Notes: generated by a model not told the origin, from the sequence alone. DNA of 64,000 bases from Aliivibrio fischeri (GCF_009727955.1 NZ_WOBR01000004.1:559724-623723), one strand, 5' to 3'; numbered from the stretch's first letter, positions 51,689-61,827 are shown. Numbers and translations are program-made.

Positions 51689-52612
51689 TTACTCTACATT
51701 CACAACATCTAATTTTAATGCAGGATCAAATTCTGCAACGGCATCGTCTGCATCAACTGGTAATGTTGGCATTTCTTCTTTATCAAAACCAATATCACCA
51801 CCGTTAATAACACCTGAATCACGGTTAATGCTCTTAAAGTCAAACGTATTAAAGTCAGCTAAATGACTTGGAACTACGTTTTGCATTGCAGTAAACATAG
51901 TTTCAATACGTCCAGGGAACTGTTTATCCCATGTATTAAGCATTTGCTTAACGTTTTGACGTTGCATGTTAGGTTGTGAGCCACAAAGATTACATGGAAT
52001 GATAGGGTAATCACGCATGTCAGCGTATTTGATGATGTCTTTTTCACGACAGTAAGCTAAAGGACGGATTACAACGTGTTCACCATTATCTGAAACTAGT
52101 TTTGGTGGCATGCCTTTTAATTTACCACCGTAGAACATGTTTAAGAACATGGTTTCTAGAATATCATCACGATGGTGGCCAAGAGCTATTTTAGTTGCAC
52201 CTAGTTCTTTTGCTGTACGGTATAGAATGCCACGACGTAAACGTGAACATAGAGAACAAGTCGTTTTACCTTCAGGAATTTTATCTTGAACGATAGAATA
52301 GGTATCTTCTTCTACAATTTTATATTCTACACCTAATTTCTCAAGATATTCAGGAAGAATATGCGCAGGGAAACCCGGTTGTTTTTGGTCTAGGTTTACA
52401 GCGATTAAGTCAAATGAGATCGGCGCACTTTTCTTTAAGCTCATTAAGATATCAAGCATAGTGAAGCTATCTTTACCACCAGATAGACATACCATGATGC
52501 GGTCACCGTCTTCAATCATGTTGTAATCGGCAATAGCATTACCAGTATTACGACGGATTTTCTTTTGAAGCTTATTGAAATTGTATTGCTGCGCTTTAGT
52601 TAATTCGCTCAT
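51689..52612 (-). CDS. ttcA: tRNA 2-thiocytidine biosynthesis protein TtcA
   Basis: A 307-residue ATP-dependent enzyme that thiolates cytidine 32 in tRNA. The PP-loop [13 protein letters not shown] (about 43-55) activates the base with ATP, and CxxC pairs at [11 protein letters not shown] and CNLCGSQPN bind an iron-sulfur cluster (the third ligand cysteine is in one of these pairs). [20 protein letters not shown] is typical. The C-terminal 60 residues are variable. Single gene with a two-way terminator, downstream of uspE in the same direction. Confidence 0.94.
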   Translation of the reverse strand: MSELTKAQQYNFNKLQKKIRRNTGNAIADYNMIEDGDRIMVCLSGGKDSFTMLDILMSLKKSAPISFDLIAVNLDQKQPGFPAHILPEYLEKLGVEYKIVEEDTYSIVQDKIPEGKTTCSLCSRLRRGILYRTAKELGATKIALGHHRDDILETMFLNMFYGGKLKGMPPKLVSDNGEHVVIRPLAYCREKDIIKYADMRDYPIIPCNLCGSQPNMQRQNVKQMLNTWDKQFPGRIETMFTAMQNVVPSHLADFNTFDFKSINRDSGVINGGDIGFDKEEMPTLPVDADDAVAEFDPALKLDVVNVE

Positions 52613-52703
52613 TTACTTACTCTAAACTAATGGTGGAACTGATAAGGCGGGTATTATACCCAAACAAGATCAATAAGCGAGTTTAGACGGGATTATTTTG
52701 GGA

Positions 52704-52737
52704 GAAAAGGGCCTAATACTTGTTCAGAATTAGGCCT
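52704..52737 (-). terminator. terminator of uspE
   Basis: GGCCTAAT / ATTAGGCC stem with 11-base loop; T-rich run on the minus strand. Confidence 0.8.
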
Positions 52738-52746
52738 TAATGAAAT

Positions 52747-53697
52747 TTAGCTGATATGGTTAGGGTCCAAAGGGCTAATATAACCATCTGGTTTTAAGGC
52801 TAAAATATCACAGTTAAGTAAATCTAAAGTGTTTTCAGCAGTGTTACCAATAAAAATTGCAGACAAACCAGTACGGCCTGTGGTACCAAGAATAACAAGC
52901 CCTGCGGTAAGTTCATCTTCAACTTCAGAAATTACTTCTTCAGTTGGCCCTTCATATACGTGAGTTTGCTCTTCTGGAATACCGTGTTTTTGTCTTAATG
53001 CTTTCATTTGTGTCAAATGATGGCCACGAATAGCATCTTTATATTGCACAGCATTAAATTCTGGTAATTCCACATGAATAGATGGTGGTGTTGATGGATA
53101 AGCATTAACTAGGTGAGGTGTTGAGTTTAACACTTCAGCGAAATAGATGGCTTCATCAACCATTTTATCATTCAGTTGTAAGTGTGCAGGGTTTTCAGAC
53201 CCAACATGTACTGAGGCTAGAATGTTGCCATTTTCAGGCCATGGGCGTTCTTTAACCAATAAAACTGGAATAGGAGACTTGCGTAACAAATGCCAATCCG
53301 TTGGCGTAAAGAATACAGTCTCTAATTTTGCATGTTGACGTGTTGCCTTTATCAATATGTTATAACTGCCATCGAAGATTTCATTAATGATGGCTTCATA
53401 TGGGCGGTTATGCCAAACGACTTTGATGGTTATAGTGACATGATCTGATTTAGAATAATCAGCAATAACATCATTAAGCATTTTTACTTTTTGAGAGACA
53501 ACACCGTTACGCATCGCCATCCGCTCATCAGCAGATAGCATAGAAGTCATCTCATAAGAAAAATCATAAGTGGTACAAAACAGGGTGATCTCACTTGGTT
53601 TTGTACTTCGATTAGCAATATCTAATGCACGTTTCAGTGCAGGTTGTTCTTCCTGATCTATGATCCCAGCAACAAGTATTTTACGGTAGCGGTTCAT
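52747..53697 (-). CDS. uspE: universal stress protein E (UspE)
   Basis: A 316-residue protein with two tandem Usp domains (about 1-150 and 160-310). The second has the nucleotide-binding-like ending LVILGTTGRTGLSAIFIGNTAENTL. Start ATG 53697 is preceded by AAGGAGG. UspE in E. coli helps in motility, biofilm and stress survival, and lies next to fnr. Here it is just downstream of fnr, with a terminator between, so Fnr may still influence it through its own promoter. No abnormal features. Confidence 0.92.
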   Translation of the reverse strand: MNRYRKILVAGIIDQEEQPALKRALDIANRSTKPSEITLFCTTYDFSYEMTSMLSADERMAMRNGVVSQKVKMLNDVIADYSKSDHVTITIKVVWHNRPYEAIINEIFDGSYNILIKATRQHAKLETVFFTPTDWHLLRKSPIPVLLVKERPWPENGNILASVHVGSENPAHLQLNDKMVDEAIYFAEVLNSTPHLVNAYPSTPPSIHVELPEFNAVQYKDAIRGHHLTQMKALRQKHGIPEEQTHVYEGPTEEVISEVEDELTAGLVILGTTGRTGLSAIFIGNTAENTLDLLNCDILALKPDGYISPLDPNHIS

Positions 53698-53787
53698 ACT
53701 AACCTCCTTGGTAAAAACCAAATTCATAAAACTGTTCTGTTATCTATACTGTAGCAGTTAGGGAATGAAAGTGGGGAAGTTAGATGC

Positions 53788-53826
53788 AAAAAAGTGAGGT
53801 ACATCAAGAGATATACCTCACTTTTT
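53788..53826 (-). terminator. terminator of fnr
   Basis: AAAAGTGAGGTA / TACCTCACTTTT stem with 12-base loop and runs on both sides. Confidence 0.85.
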
Positions 53827-53848
53827 AAAAGCAGTAATTGTTTACGAT

Positions 53849-54601
53849 TTACTTAATTTCTTTCGCAGAACCAGCAAGCTCAGCTAGGGCATCATGATCA
53901 TTGATTGTGATGTATTTGCCTTTTACTGTCAGCATTTCAGTTTTTTGGAAACGACCTAATAGACGGCTAATTGTTTCAACAGTTAAACCTAGGTAGTTAC
54001 CAATATCACCACGTGTCATTGTTAAACGGAATTCTCTTGGAGAGAAGCCACGTTGATGAAAACGAGTCGATAGGTTGTAAAGGAATGCCGCTAAACGTTC
54101 TTCTGCGTTCTTTTTAGAAAGAAGAAGGATCATTTCTTGGTCGCCTTTAATTTCATTACTCATTAAGCGCATGATTTGCTGACGAAGTTTTGGCATTTTT
54201 CCTGATAAATCATCTAAGATTTCATAAGGAATTTCACATACCATCGATGTCTCAAGAGCTTGAGCAAAACTAGGGTGTTGAGCTTCAGTAATTGCATCAA
54301 AACCAACGAGATCACCAGCTAGGTGGAATGCAGTAATCTGCTCATCACCTTGTTCTGTGATCGTGTAGCTTTTGATTGTGCCTGAACGTATAGCGTATAA
54401 ACACTTCAGTTCATCACCCGCTTTAAATAGCTCTTGACCTTTTTGAATTGGCTTTTTACGTTCAATGATCTCATCTAACTGATCTAATTCAGAATCATTC
54501 AAAGTAAATGGGATACATAACTGACTGATACTACAATCCTGACAGTGAATAGCACAACCGCCTGACTGAATTCGTTTGTTTGCTGAGTTATCTGACATCA
54601 T
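53849..54601 (-). CDS. fnr: fumarate/nitrate reduction regulator Fnr
   Basis: A 250-residue oxygen-sensing regulator of the CRP/FNR family. ATG 54601 puts the 4Fe-4S cysteines at 16, 20, 23 and 29, and the fourth ligand in SMVCEIP near 122, as in E. coli Fnr (Cys16 is not a ligand there). The DNA-recognition helix [16 protein letters not shown] is identical in the parts I can compare, so it should bind TTGAT-N4-ATCAA. A match with one difference lies just upstream of this gene, suggesting autoregulation. It probably governs the neighbouring cbb3 genes under low oxygen. Confidence 0.96.
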   Translation of the reverse strand: MMSDNSANKRIQSGGCAIHCQDCSISQLCIPFTLNDSELDQLDEIIERKKPIQKGQELFKAGDELKCLYAIRSGTIKSYTITEQGDEQITAFHLAGDLVGFDAITEAQHPSFAQALETSMVCEIPYEILDDLSGKMPKLRQQIMRLMSNEIKGDQEMILLLSKKNAEERLAAFLYNLSTRFHQRGFSPREFRLTMTRGDIGNYLGLTVETISRLLGRFQKTEMLTVKGKYITINDHDALAELAGSAKEIK

Positions 54602-54621
54602 CTCATTCAATGCTCTTATAT

Positions 54622-54635
54622 TTGATATAGGTCAA
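54622..54635 (-). promoter_or_regulatory. Fnr box upstream of fnr
   Basis: TTGAT-ATAG-GTCAA: nine of ten consensus positions match TTGAT-N4-ATCAA. About 20 bases upstream of the ATG, so near the transcription start, a place for repression. Confidence 0.6.
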
Positions 54636-54696
54636 TTTTAAACTAAGTCGCACTAAAGTGGTAGCATAAAAATAAGACTATGCAAAAAATTTGCGA

Positions 54697-55371
54697 TTAA
54701 CTTAATTGATTTAGCGCAATATATATTGTTTGTAGACCGTAGCCCATTAATAGTAATCCACTAATATTTTTGGTAACAATATGATTTAACCATTTTTTTA
54801 GTGCTTCTGCGCCAAGACCGACAAGTAACATTGCTGGTAAAGTTCCTAATCCGAATGAAAACATTAATAGTGAGCCATTAATGGCATTTCCAGAAACTGC
54901 AGCCCAACTTAGGGTGGAATAAACCAATCCGCAAGGTAACCAACCCCAAAGAAAGCCGAACGGAATCGCATGAAATGGGCTTTTTAGAGGCAATAGTGGT
55001 TTGGTAAGAGGTGAGATGTAGTGCCATAATTTTTTACCTAATAGTTCGATATAAATTAAGCCTTTCCACCAGTTTGCAATATAAAGTGCAAGCAAACACA
55101 TTAATAAACCAGCAAATATACGTAAATAAACTAATGCACTATAACTTTGACTTGCATTCGCTATCGATACAAAAACACCACCAATAACTGCTCCAAAAAT
55201 AGAGTAAGAAAGGAGCCTTCCAATATTGTAACAAACTATAAATTGCCACTTAGGAAAGCGGCTAGTAGAAGCGTTCATGGAAATTACGGCAGAAATCCCA
55301 CCGCACATACCTATGCAGTGGCCAGCTCCCATTAAGCCCACAAAAAATGCAGCAACAAAATCAATGTTCAT
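54697..55371 (-). CDS. SafE/TauE-like membrane protein of the cbb3 assembly cluster
   Basis: A 224-residue protein with about six helices. Hallmarks are GAGHCIGMCGG near the N-terminus and GFLWGWLPCGLVYSTLSWAA in the middle, two cysteine-containing motifs shared with the UreH/DsbD-like and SafE families. These are often encoded directly after ccoS and are thought to move copper or electrons for oxidase assembly; the precise role is not settled. It overlaps ccoS by 11 bases, so it belongs to the cco assembly operon. Confidence 0.82.
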   Translation of the reverse strand: MNIDFVAAFFVGLMGAGHCIGMCGGISAVISMNASTSRFPKWQFIVCYNIGRLLSYSIFGAVIGGVFVSIANASQSYSALVYLRIFAGLLMCLLALYIANWWKGLIYIELLGKKLWHYISPLTKPLLPLKSPFHAIPFGFLWGWLPCGLVYSTLSWAAVSGNAINGSLLMFSFGLGTLPAMLLVGLGAEALKKWLNHIVTKNISGLLLMGYGLQTIYIALNQLS

Positions 55372-55537
55372 TTTTTTTATCTTTTACTGAGGCTTTTGTT
55401 TCTTCATCAAATAGGATTTCAGAGCCTTGACGGTCTAAATCTTCAAATTGATCGCTTTTTACTGCCCAAATAAAAACAGCGACAGCTACGCAAACGAGCA
55501 TAATTGCGATAGGGATTAATAAATATAAACTAGCCAT
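55361..55537 (-). CDS. ccoS: cbb3-type cytochrome oxidase assembly protein CcoS
   Basis: A 58-residue protein with one helix near the N-terminus (MASLYLLIPIAIMLVCVAVAVFIW) followed by the conserved motif AVKSDQFEDLDRQGSEILFD, which is the family hallmark. CcoS helps to insert cofactors (heme and copper) into the catalytic subunit. The gene overlaps ccoI at its start by eight bases and the SafE-like gene at its end by 11 bases, so all three are tightly coupled. Too short for many gene finders but clearly real. Confidence 0.92.
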   Translation of the reverse strand: MASLYLLIPIAIMLVCVAVAVFIWAVKSDQFEDLDRQGSEILFDEETKASVKDKKNEH

Positions 55538-57908
55538 GTTCTTTTAATAACCTCAATGAGTTAGTTACAACAATTATAGAGCTTCCTGACATTCCGATAA
55601 CGGCAATATATGGTGCAACTAATCCCATAACTGCGAGTGGAAGAATGATTGCATTGTAACCTAAAGCCCAAGCTAAGTTCTCGCGAATAATTTTACGTGT
55701 TTTCATCGCTAATTCGCGAGCATCAATTAATCTTGTTAGTTGATCGCCAAGTAAAATCATATCCGCAGAAGCTTTAGCTACATCAGTTCCCGATCCCATA
55801 GCTATGGATAAATGAGCGCCAGCCAAAGTCGGTGCATCATTTATTCCATCCCCAACCATTAAACTAATTTCATGCTTTGGTAATGAGGTGAGATATTCCA
55901 ATTTTCCTTGCGGAGAAACGCCAGAAACGACGGTATCAATATCCAATTCATTAGCGACTTTCGATACTGCAGAGCTACTGTCTCCAGTTAACATGGTTAT
56001 TTTGATGCCTAACTTATGCAAAGCATCAATAAATTCTTTACTCTCTTTTCTTATAGGATCATCAAGTGAGAATGCTGCTACTGCTTGATTATCTTTAGAT
56101 AACCAAACTTGATAGTTATCTTCATTAGCTATATGAGTTGTCGGTGCTGCAAACGCTTTATGACCAATTTTCCATTCACTGTTATTGTGATAACCAATTA
56201 ACCCAGAACCAATAACATTTTCAACACGCTCAAAATAGGTAGTTTCAGGCTTTCTAAATGATGAAAATGCCTGTGCAATAGGGTGATTAGCAAAAGATTC
56301 GAGTTCTGCAGCAAGCGCTTTGCATTCTTCTTCTGTCGTATTAGTGAATGTATTCACCTTAACTAAGCGAATGTTACCTTCAGTTAACGTTCCTGTTTTA
56401 TCAATAACTAGGCGATTTACTTTACATAAGGTTTCTAAAACATGCCCTCTACGTAACATAAGTCCAAATTGAGCTAAACGTGATGTCGAACAGGTAATGG
56501 CTGTCGGGGTCGCTAATGAAAGAGCACATGGACAGGTTGCAACAAGCACTGAAAGCATGATCCAGAAGGCGTCATCTGGTTTCGTTTCATGCCAATAAAA
56601 CCAAGTAAATGCCGAGATTATCAATATTCCAGCAACAAAATAACGAGCAACAAGATCAGCAATTTCTGCTACTTTGGGCTTGGACATTTGCGCTTCATCT
56701 TGAAGTTTCACAATATTAGAGATGAGTGAATCTGCTTTTGTTTTGGTGACTTTGACCGTTAAATTGCCATCACCATTAATTGTACCCGCATAAACAGCAT
56801 CGGATTCACTCTTTGCAATTGGCATTGATTCACCGGTAAACATGGATTCATCAATAGCGCTTGTTCCTGAAACAACAATACCATCAGCTGGAAGGTGCTC
56901 ACCAGGTGGAACAACAACAATATCGTCTATATCTAATGTACGAGCCGGAACTCGCTTTCCTGAAGATAAGGTTGCCATTACTGGGATGAGTTTAAGGAGA
57001 TTCCCCGTAATCGCTGCGGCTTTTCTTCTTGCTCGCATTTCAAGAAAGCGACCAAGTAATAAGAAGAAAGTAAACATCGCCACAGATTCAAAGAAAACTT
57101 CGCCGGTTTCAGTTACGGTTGCAACGACACTTGCAAAATAAGCAAATAACATGGCAATTGAAACAGGAACATCCATGCCTAGTGTTCGTGCTTTAAGGCT
57201 ACGCCACGCATTCATGTAAAAAGGTAAGGCGGAATAAAGCATTACTGGCGTTGCAAAAACTAGACTGACATAACGCAGGTAATTACGAAATTCTGCGTCG
57301 AGATCACCAAATACTTCTAAGTAAAGAGCAACAGCAAGCATCATTACTTGCATTGTTGCTAATCCAGCAATACCTAAACGATATAAATATTGCTTCATTG
57401 AACGATGATATTCTTCTTCTTGTTTGTCTGCTTCAAAAGGTGCAGCTTTATAGCCCAACTGATGGATTAAAGTTAGTAGGGAGCTGAGCTCTGTTTCTTC
57501 TGGATTCCAACTGAGTAATGCTCTGTGTGTTGATGTATTTACTTTTATTTGATGAATGCCTTTAGCGGCTGAAAGTTGTTTTTCAATTAACCATGCACAG
57601 GCAGCACAAGAGACTCCGTCAAGTGACAATGTCACTTCACGATAATTATCATTTGTTCTCACAAACTCCTTTTGAATTTCTTCGTGATCATAATGAGTAA
57701 GTGCTTTTAATTGTTCAGGGATTAGATCAGCTTTGTCTGCTGGAGCCGTACGATATTGATAATAAGAAGACAGGCCATTTTCAACGATAGTTTGCGCTAC
57801 TGATTCACAGCCTGGGCAACACATATCACGAGTTTCACCTAAAATATCAACATGAAAATTTGAGCCTGATGGTACAGGCTCATTGCAGTGGTAACATTCC
57901 TTCGACAT
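55530..57908 (-). CDS. ccoI: copper-transporting P-type ATPase CcoI (FixI)
   Basis: A 792-residue P1B-type ATPase needed to supply copper to cbb3 oxidase. N-terminal cysteine domain (CYHCNEPVP, CCPGCESVA, about 1-90), a heavy-metal domain with SLDGVSCAACAWLIEKQL (about 90-155), eight helices, the CPC motif in TCPCALSLATP (about 460), the phosphorylation site DKTGT (about 505) and the hinge GDGINDAP. All catalytic motifs are intact. The product works in the inner membrane. Length is normal for the CcoI group. Confidence 0.94.
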   Translation of the reverse strand: MSKECYHCNEPVPSGSNFHVDILGETRDMCCPGCESVAQTIVENGLSSYYQYRTAPADKADLIPEQLKALTHYDHEEIQKEFVRTNDNYREVTLSLDGVSCAACAWLIEKQLSAAKGIHQIKVNTSTHRALLSWNPEETELSSLLTLIHQLGYKAAPFEADKQEEEYHRSMKQYLYRLGIAGLATMQVMMLAVALYLEVFGDLDAEFRNYLRYVSLVFATPVMLYSALPFYMNAWRSLKARTLGMDVPVSIAMLFAYFASVVATVTETGEVFFESVAMFTFFLLLGRFLEMRARRKAAAITGNLLKLIPVMATLSSGKRVPARTLDIDDIVVVPPGEHLPADGIVVSGTSAIDESMFTGESMPIAKSESDAVYAGTINGDGNLTVKVTKTKADSLISNIVKLQDEAQMSKPKVAEIADLVARYFVAGILIISAFTWFYWHETKPDDAFWIMLSVLVATCPCALSLATPTAITCSTSRLAQFGLMLRRGHVLETLCKVNRLVIDKTGTLTEGNIRLVKVNTFTNTTEEECKALAAELESFANHPIAQAFSSFRKPETTYFERVENVIGSGLIGYHNNSEWKIGHKAFAAPTTHIANEDNYQVWLSKDNQAVAAFSLDDPIRKESKEFIDALHKLGIKITMLTGDSSSAVSKVANELDIDTVVSGVSPQGKLEYLTSLPKHEISLMVGDGINDAPTLAGAHLSIAMGSGTDVAKASADMILLGDQLTRLIDARELAMKTRKIIRENLAWALGYNAIILPLAVMGLVAPYIAVIGMSGSSIIVVTNSLRLLKEHG

Positions 57909-57926
57909 ATGGTCTACTTATTTTAA

Positions 57927-58406
57927 TTATTTACCTAAAGGGAAAAAATCTTTGCTAGGGAAGTTAGTTCGGCCTTGAACCATCCATGAACTGTCATGTG
58001 GCAGTAATTCAATAAACCAAGGACCAGTAATAGGTTCTTCTAATGTAATGCGGTAAATGCCTTTCGCATCAGAAGTTAAGATCTGCGAGAAATCATGATT
58101 TGGTAATGTTCTATGAGTAAAGATAGCCTTAATAGCAGGGTTATGTTCTAACTTACCTTTATCTAACTTTATTTCAATTACGTTATCAAGATTACGGACT
58201 TGAGCGTGAATAGCTAAGTTTTGAGCGACTTTAATCTTAGAAAGATCAACATTAATCGCTTTTCCTTTTTTGTAATAATCTTCAGCAACAAGATCGACAT
58301 CATTTTCTACAAAAAGGACAAACGTTGTAATACAGGCAACAACAACAGTGGCTGGAAGGATAATGAGAAACCAAGGCCAGAACTGCTTATACCAAGGTTG
58401 AGGCAT
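57927..58406 (-). CDS. ccoH: cbb3 oxidase assembly protein CcoH (FixH)
   Basis: A 159-residue single-helix membrane protein of the FixH family. The helix (about 12-33, WPWFLIILPATVVVACITTFVL) is at the N-terminus, and the rest is periplasmic: DVDLVAEDYYKKGKAINVD is the conserved start, and a beta-rich FixH domain follows to GPWFIELLP. It binds CcoN during assembly. It starts 82 bases after ccoP with a hairpin between, and precedes ccoI by 18 bases. Confidence 0.93.
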   Translation of the reverse strand: MPQPWYKQFWPWFLIILPATVVVACITTFVLFVENDVDLVAEDYYKKGKAINVDLSKIKVAQNLAIHAQVRNLDNVIEIKLDKGKLEHNPAIKAIFTHRTLPNHDFSQILTSDAKGIYRITLEEPITGPWFIELLPHDSSWMVQGRTNFPSKDFFPLGK

Positions 58407-58456
58407 AGTAATAATTCCTATAAAAAGATCTTATCGAAAAATAATAAGAAAAGAAT

Positions 58457-58480
58457 AAGCCTCTGATTACACAGAGGCTT
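58457..58480 (-). terminator. hairpin between ccoP and ccoH (possible partial terminator)
   Basis: AAGCCTCTG / CAGAGGCTT stem with 6-base loop; on the minus strand the sequence after it is only moderately T-rich (TATTCTTTTC). May lower expression of the assembly genes relative to the structural genes. Confidence 0.5.
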
Positions 58481-58488
58481 TTATTATA

Positions 58489-59460
58489 TTATTTGTTGCT
58501 TAAACTCCAAACGTAAGCAGAGAGAAGTTGTACTTTTTCTTCTCCTAATACGTCTTTCCATGCTGGCATTACACCTTGACGACCATTAGCGACAGTTTCT
58601 GTAACTGCAGCTCGTGAATCACCAAATAGCCAGTCATTATCAGTCAGATCAGGCGCTCCTAATGCAGGGTTACCTTTACCATCTGTACCATGACAAGCAG
58701 CACAAACAACAAAGCGCTGTTTACCTGCCGCTGCTTCTTTAGAGTTTACTTTACGGCCTGATAGGCTAAGCGTATAAGAAACAACTTCTTTTACACCATC
58801 AGCACCTAAAGCGTCTCCCCAAGCTGGCATGTTACCAATACGACCTTCCATAATGGTTGTTTTGATAGCTTGCGGTTCGCCACCATATAACCATGCAGTA
58901 TCAGTTAGGTTAGGGAAGCCAATCATGCCACGAGCATCAGAACCATGACACTGCGAGCAGTTTTGCAAGAATAGACGTTGTCCAACTTTTAGTGCTTCAT
59001 CATCATTAGCTATATCTGTAATTGCACGGAACTCTGAGGTTCCAGGCTTATATGCAAGTTTTGAAAATGTTTCACCAAAGTTTGTATTTGCATCGTCTAG
59101 TTCTCGTGCAAATTGGTCCAGCGTTTTCTCTTTGTGAGAGCGCTCAATAGATGCACGAGATTCTTCAATTGTTCGAACGGTTTGGTCCGAACTAGTCCAA
59201 CCTAATACTCCTTTAAAGTTACCTAATCCTGGATAAAGGATTAAATAAACAATCGAAAATATTAGTGTTGCCCAAAAAAGATAAGACCACCATTTTGGTA
59301 ATGGGTTGTTAAGTTCACGAATACCATCGTATTCATGACCCATGTCTTCGCCTTCTTCAATACCTGTTGTATTTTTCAAACAAGCTCGAAGTAAAACAGC
59401 ACAACCAATCAACGTACCAATAGTAATGACACTTATCCAGAGACTCCAAAAAGTACTCAT
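58489..59460 (-). CDS. ccoP: cbb3 cytochrome oxidase diheme subunit CcoP
   Basis: A 323-residue membrane-anchored cytochrome c. Two N-terminal helices (about 1-25 and 55-75) precede two heme c domains with motifs CSQCH and CAACH, each followed by a Met axial ligand (NMPAWGD and VMPAWKD). It relays electrons from cytochrome c to CcoO and CcoN. It starts four bases into the ccoQ end and is the last of four structural genes. The N-terminal LKN...EEGEDMGHEYDGI pattern is typical. Confidence 0.95.
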   Translation of the reverse strand: MSTFWSLWISVITIGTLIGCAVLLRACLKNTTGIEEGEDMGHEYDGIRELNNPLPKWWSYLFWATLIFSIVYLILYPGLGNFKGVLGWTSSDQTVRTIEESRASIERSHKEKTLDQFARELDDANTNFGETFSKLAYKPGTSEFRAITDIANDDEALKVGQRLFLQNCSQCHGSDARGMIGFPNLTDTAWLYGGEPQAIKTTIMEGRIGNMPAWGDALGADGVKEVVSYTLSLSGRKVNSKEAAAGKQRFVVCAACHGTDGKGNPALGAPDLTDNDWLFGDSRAAVTETVANGRQGVMPAWKDVLGEEKVQLLSAYVWSLSNK

Positions 59461-59642
59461 TGTTTGTCAACTCCTGTCGTTTTGTTGCTTGAAGTAGTAT
59501 TTTCTTCTTCATCAGCAAAAACCAAGTTGGCAGCTTCTTCAAAGCGTGCTTTTTGTTTTTTGCTGTATGCCCAGAAAATAATGCCTACCATGCTTAAAAA
59601 CAGAATGACCGTCCAAATTGCATGAATAGTACCAGCGTCCAT
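59457..59642 (-). CDS. ccoQ: cbb3 cytochrome oxidase small subunit CcoQ
   Basis: A 61-residue protein with one helix (about 6-25) and an acidic and basic C-terminal part (SKKQKARFEEAANLVFADEEE). The stretch WTVILFLSMVGIIFWAYSKKQKARFEEAA is conserved in CcoQ proteins. It stabilises the assembled oxidase, but is not essential for activity in most species. It starts 10 bases after ccoO and overlaps ccoP by four bases. Confidence 0.92.
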   Translation of the reverse strand: MDAGTIHAIWTVILFLSMVGIIFWAYSKKQKARFEEAANLVFADEEENTTSSNKTTGVDKQ

Positions 59643-59652
59643 AGGGACCTCC

Positions 59653-60264
59653 TTACTTCATTGCATGTCCAAGAGACTGAAGGTAAGCAATTAATGCGTC
59701 CATTTCAGTCTTGCCTTTTACTTCTTCAGAAGCATTTTTCACGTCCTCTTCAGTGTATGGAACACCAAAGTTGTCACGGAAAAGGGCGATTTTCTTCGAT
59801 GTTAGTTCACCATCAAGTACGTTTTCTTCCAACCAAGGGAAGCCAGGCATATTTGATTCAGGAACAACATCACGAGGGTTGATAAGGTGAACACGATGCC
59901 ACTCATCAGAGTAACGTTGACCAACGCGAGCTAGGTCAGGGCCTGTACGTTTAGAACCCCATAAAAATGGATGTTCCCATACACTTTCACCTGCCACAGA
60001 ATAGTGACCATAACGTTCTGTTTCTGCTCGGAATGGACGAATCATTTGGCTATGACAAACACTACAACCTTCACGGATATAGATATCACGACCTTCCATT
60101 TCAAGAGCGGTATAAGTACGTAGGTTTTCTACCGGTTCTGTTGTTTGTTTTTGGAAAATTAGAGGAGTAATTTCAACTAATGCACCAAAACTAATAGCAA
60201 CAACGATAAGAACCGCAAGAAGACCAACATTTTTTTCTATGATTTCATGACGATTAGAACTCAT
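59653..60264 (-). CDS. ccoO: cbb3 cytochrome oxidase monoheme subunit CcoO
   Basis: A 203-residue cytochrome c subunit with an N-terminal anchor helix (about 12-32), then one heme c domain: CSVCH motif in [16 protein letters not shown] and the axial Met in ESNMPGFPW. It accepts electrons from CcoP and passes them to the CcoN heme b. [21 protein letters not shown] is conserved. It follows ccoN by 12 bases with a good ribosome site (AAGGAGA). Confidence 0.95.
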   Translation of the reverse strand: MSSNRHEIIEKNVGLLAVLIVVAISFGALVEITPLIFQKQTTEPVENLRTYTALEMEGRDIYIREGCSVCHSQMIRPFRAETERYGHYSVAGESVWEHPFLWGSKRTGPDLARVGQRYSDEWHRVHLINPRDVVPESNMPGFPWLEENVLDGELTSKKIALFRDNFGVPYTEEDVKNASEEVKGKTEMDALIAYLQSLGHAMK

Positions 60265-60276
60265 AACATGGTCTCC

Positions 60277-61707
60277 TTAATGTGCCGGTTGTGGAATAGC
60301 TTTTAGGCTGTTCTTCGGAGCAGTAACGGTCTTATATGTATTGTATGCAAGTAAGAACATTCCTGATAAGAAGATTAAACCACCTATAAAGCGAACAAAG
60401 TAATATGGGTATGAAGCTTCTAATGATTCAACAAAGCTGTATGTTAATGTACCGTCTGCATTTACTGCACGCCACATTAAGCCCTGCATAACACCAGATA
60501 TCCACATTGCTACGATATAAAGAACGGTACCAATTGTCGCTAACCAGAAGTGAACATTGATTAGTGATACAGAGTACATACGCTCTTGACCAAATAGCTT
60601 AGGAATTAGGTGGTACAAAGAACCAATTGAAACCATTGCAACCCAACCTAAAGCACCAGAATGTACGTGACCGATTGTCCAGTCAGTATAGTGAGATAGG
60701 GCGTTTACTGATTTAATTGCCATCATCGGACCTTCAAAGGTAGACATACCATAGAAAGACAAAGACACAATTAGGAAACGTAAGATAGGATCATAACGAA
60801 GTTTATGCCAAGCACCAGATAACGTCATAATACCATTGATCATACCGCCCCATGATGGCGCGAATAGAACTAATGACATCACCATACCAAGTGACTGAGT
60901 CCAGTCAGGTAGTGCGGTGTAATGCAAATGGTGAGGACCTGCCCAGATATAAAGAGAAACTAATGCCCAGAAGTGAACAATAGATAAACGGTAAGAGTAA
61001 ACTGGACGCTCAGCTTGTTTTGGTACGAAGTAATACATCATACCTAAGAAACCAGCAGTTAAAAGGAAGCCTACCGCATTATGGCCGTACCACCATTGAA
61101 CCATCGCATCAACCGCACCTGAGTACATTGAATACGATTTTGTCAGAGATACAGGAACCGCAAGGCTATTCACAATATGAAGAACAGCAACGGTTAAAAT
61201 GAAGGCTCCAAAAAACCAGTTCGCTACGTAAATATGAGATGTTTTACGCTTAAACAAAGTTCCAAAGAAGACGATGGCATACGCAACCCAAACTAGTGTA
61301 ATAGCGATATCAATCGGCCATTCTAATTCTGCGTATTCTTTACCTGATGTAATGCCTAGAGGCAGCGTAATTGCTGCTGCTAGAATAATTGCTTGCCATC
61401 CCCAGAAGGTGAACGCAACTAATGGACCACCAAACAAACGTGTTTGACAAGTTCTCTGCACAACATAATAAGATGTTGCGAACAGGGCACTTGTGCCGAA
61501 TGCGAATATTACTGCATTAGTATGCAGAGGTCGCAAACGGCTATACGTTAGCCATGGTGTATCGAAATTTAGTTGCGGCCAAACTAACTGAGCGGCAATT
61601 AGTACACCTACACCCATGCCAACAATACCCCAAAGTATGGTAACTAAAGAGAACTGACGAACAACGGTATAGTTGTAGTTTTGTTCATGCTGCTGTACTT
61701 GGCTCAT
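60277..61707 (-). CDS. ccoN: cbb3 cytochrome oxidase catalytic subunit CcoN
   Basis: A 476-residue heme-copper oxidase subunit with 12 helices, C-family. Heme and copper histidines lie in [43 protein letters not shown], and [20 protein letters not shown], the last with the paired histidines. It reduces oxygen to water with high affinity, so it serves microaerobic life. First gene of the structural operon; its upstream region contains a palindrome and a Fnr-like half-site, and it is divergent from a small membrane-protein gene. Confidence 0.96.
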   Translation of the reverse strand: MSQVQQHEQNYNYTVVRQFSLVTILWGIVGMGVGVLIAAQLVWPQLNFDTPWLTYSRLRPLHTNAVIFAFGTSALFATSYYVVQRTCQTRLFGGPLVAFTFWGWQAIILAAAITLPLGITSGKEYAELEWPIDIAITLVWVAYAIVFFGTLFKRKTSHIYVANWFFGAFILTVAVLHIVNSLAVPVSLTKSYSMYSGAVDAMVQWWYGHNAVGFLLTAGFLGMMYYFVPKQAERPVYSYRLSIVHFWALVSLYIWAGPHHLHYTALPDWTQSLGMVMSLVLFAPSWGGMINGIMTLSGAWHKLRYDPILRFLIVSLSFYGMSTFEGPMMAIKSVNALSHYTDWTIGHVHSGALGWVAMVSIGSLYHLIPKLFGQERMYSVSLINVHFWLATIGTVLYIVAMWISGVMQGLMWRAVNADGTLTYSFVESLEASYPYYFVRFIGGLIFLSGMFLLAYNTYKTVTAPKNSLKAIPQPAH

Positions 61708-61755
61708 AATTGCATGCTTCCACTTTTATTATTAACTACACTTTACTTTCCCTAG

Positions 61756-61774
61756 TGCGAACAAAATGTTCGCA
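61756..61774 (-). promoter_or_regulatory. perfect palindrome in the ccoN leader
   Basis: TGCGAACA-AAA-TGTTCGCA, 49 bases before the ccoN ATG. It may be an operator or a short RNA hairpin. I cannot link it to a known vibrio regulator. Confidence 0.5.
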
Positions 61775-61827
61775 ATGCCATCCAAAATTCTATTTCTAAA
61801 TAATTAAATTTGTGACTCTTTTATTTT

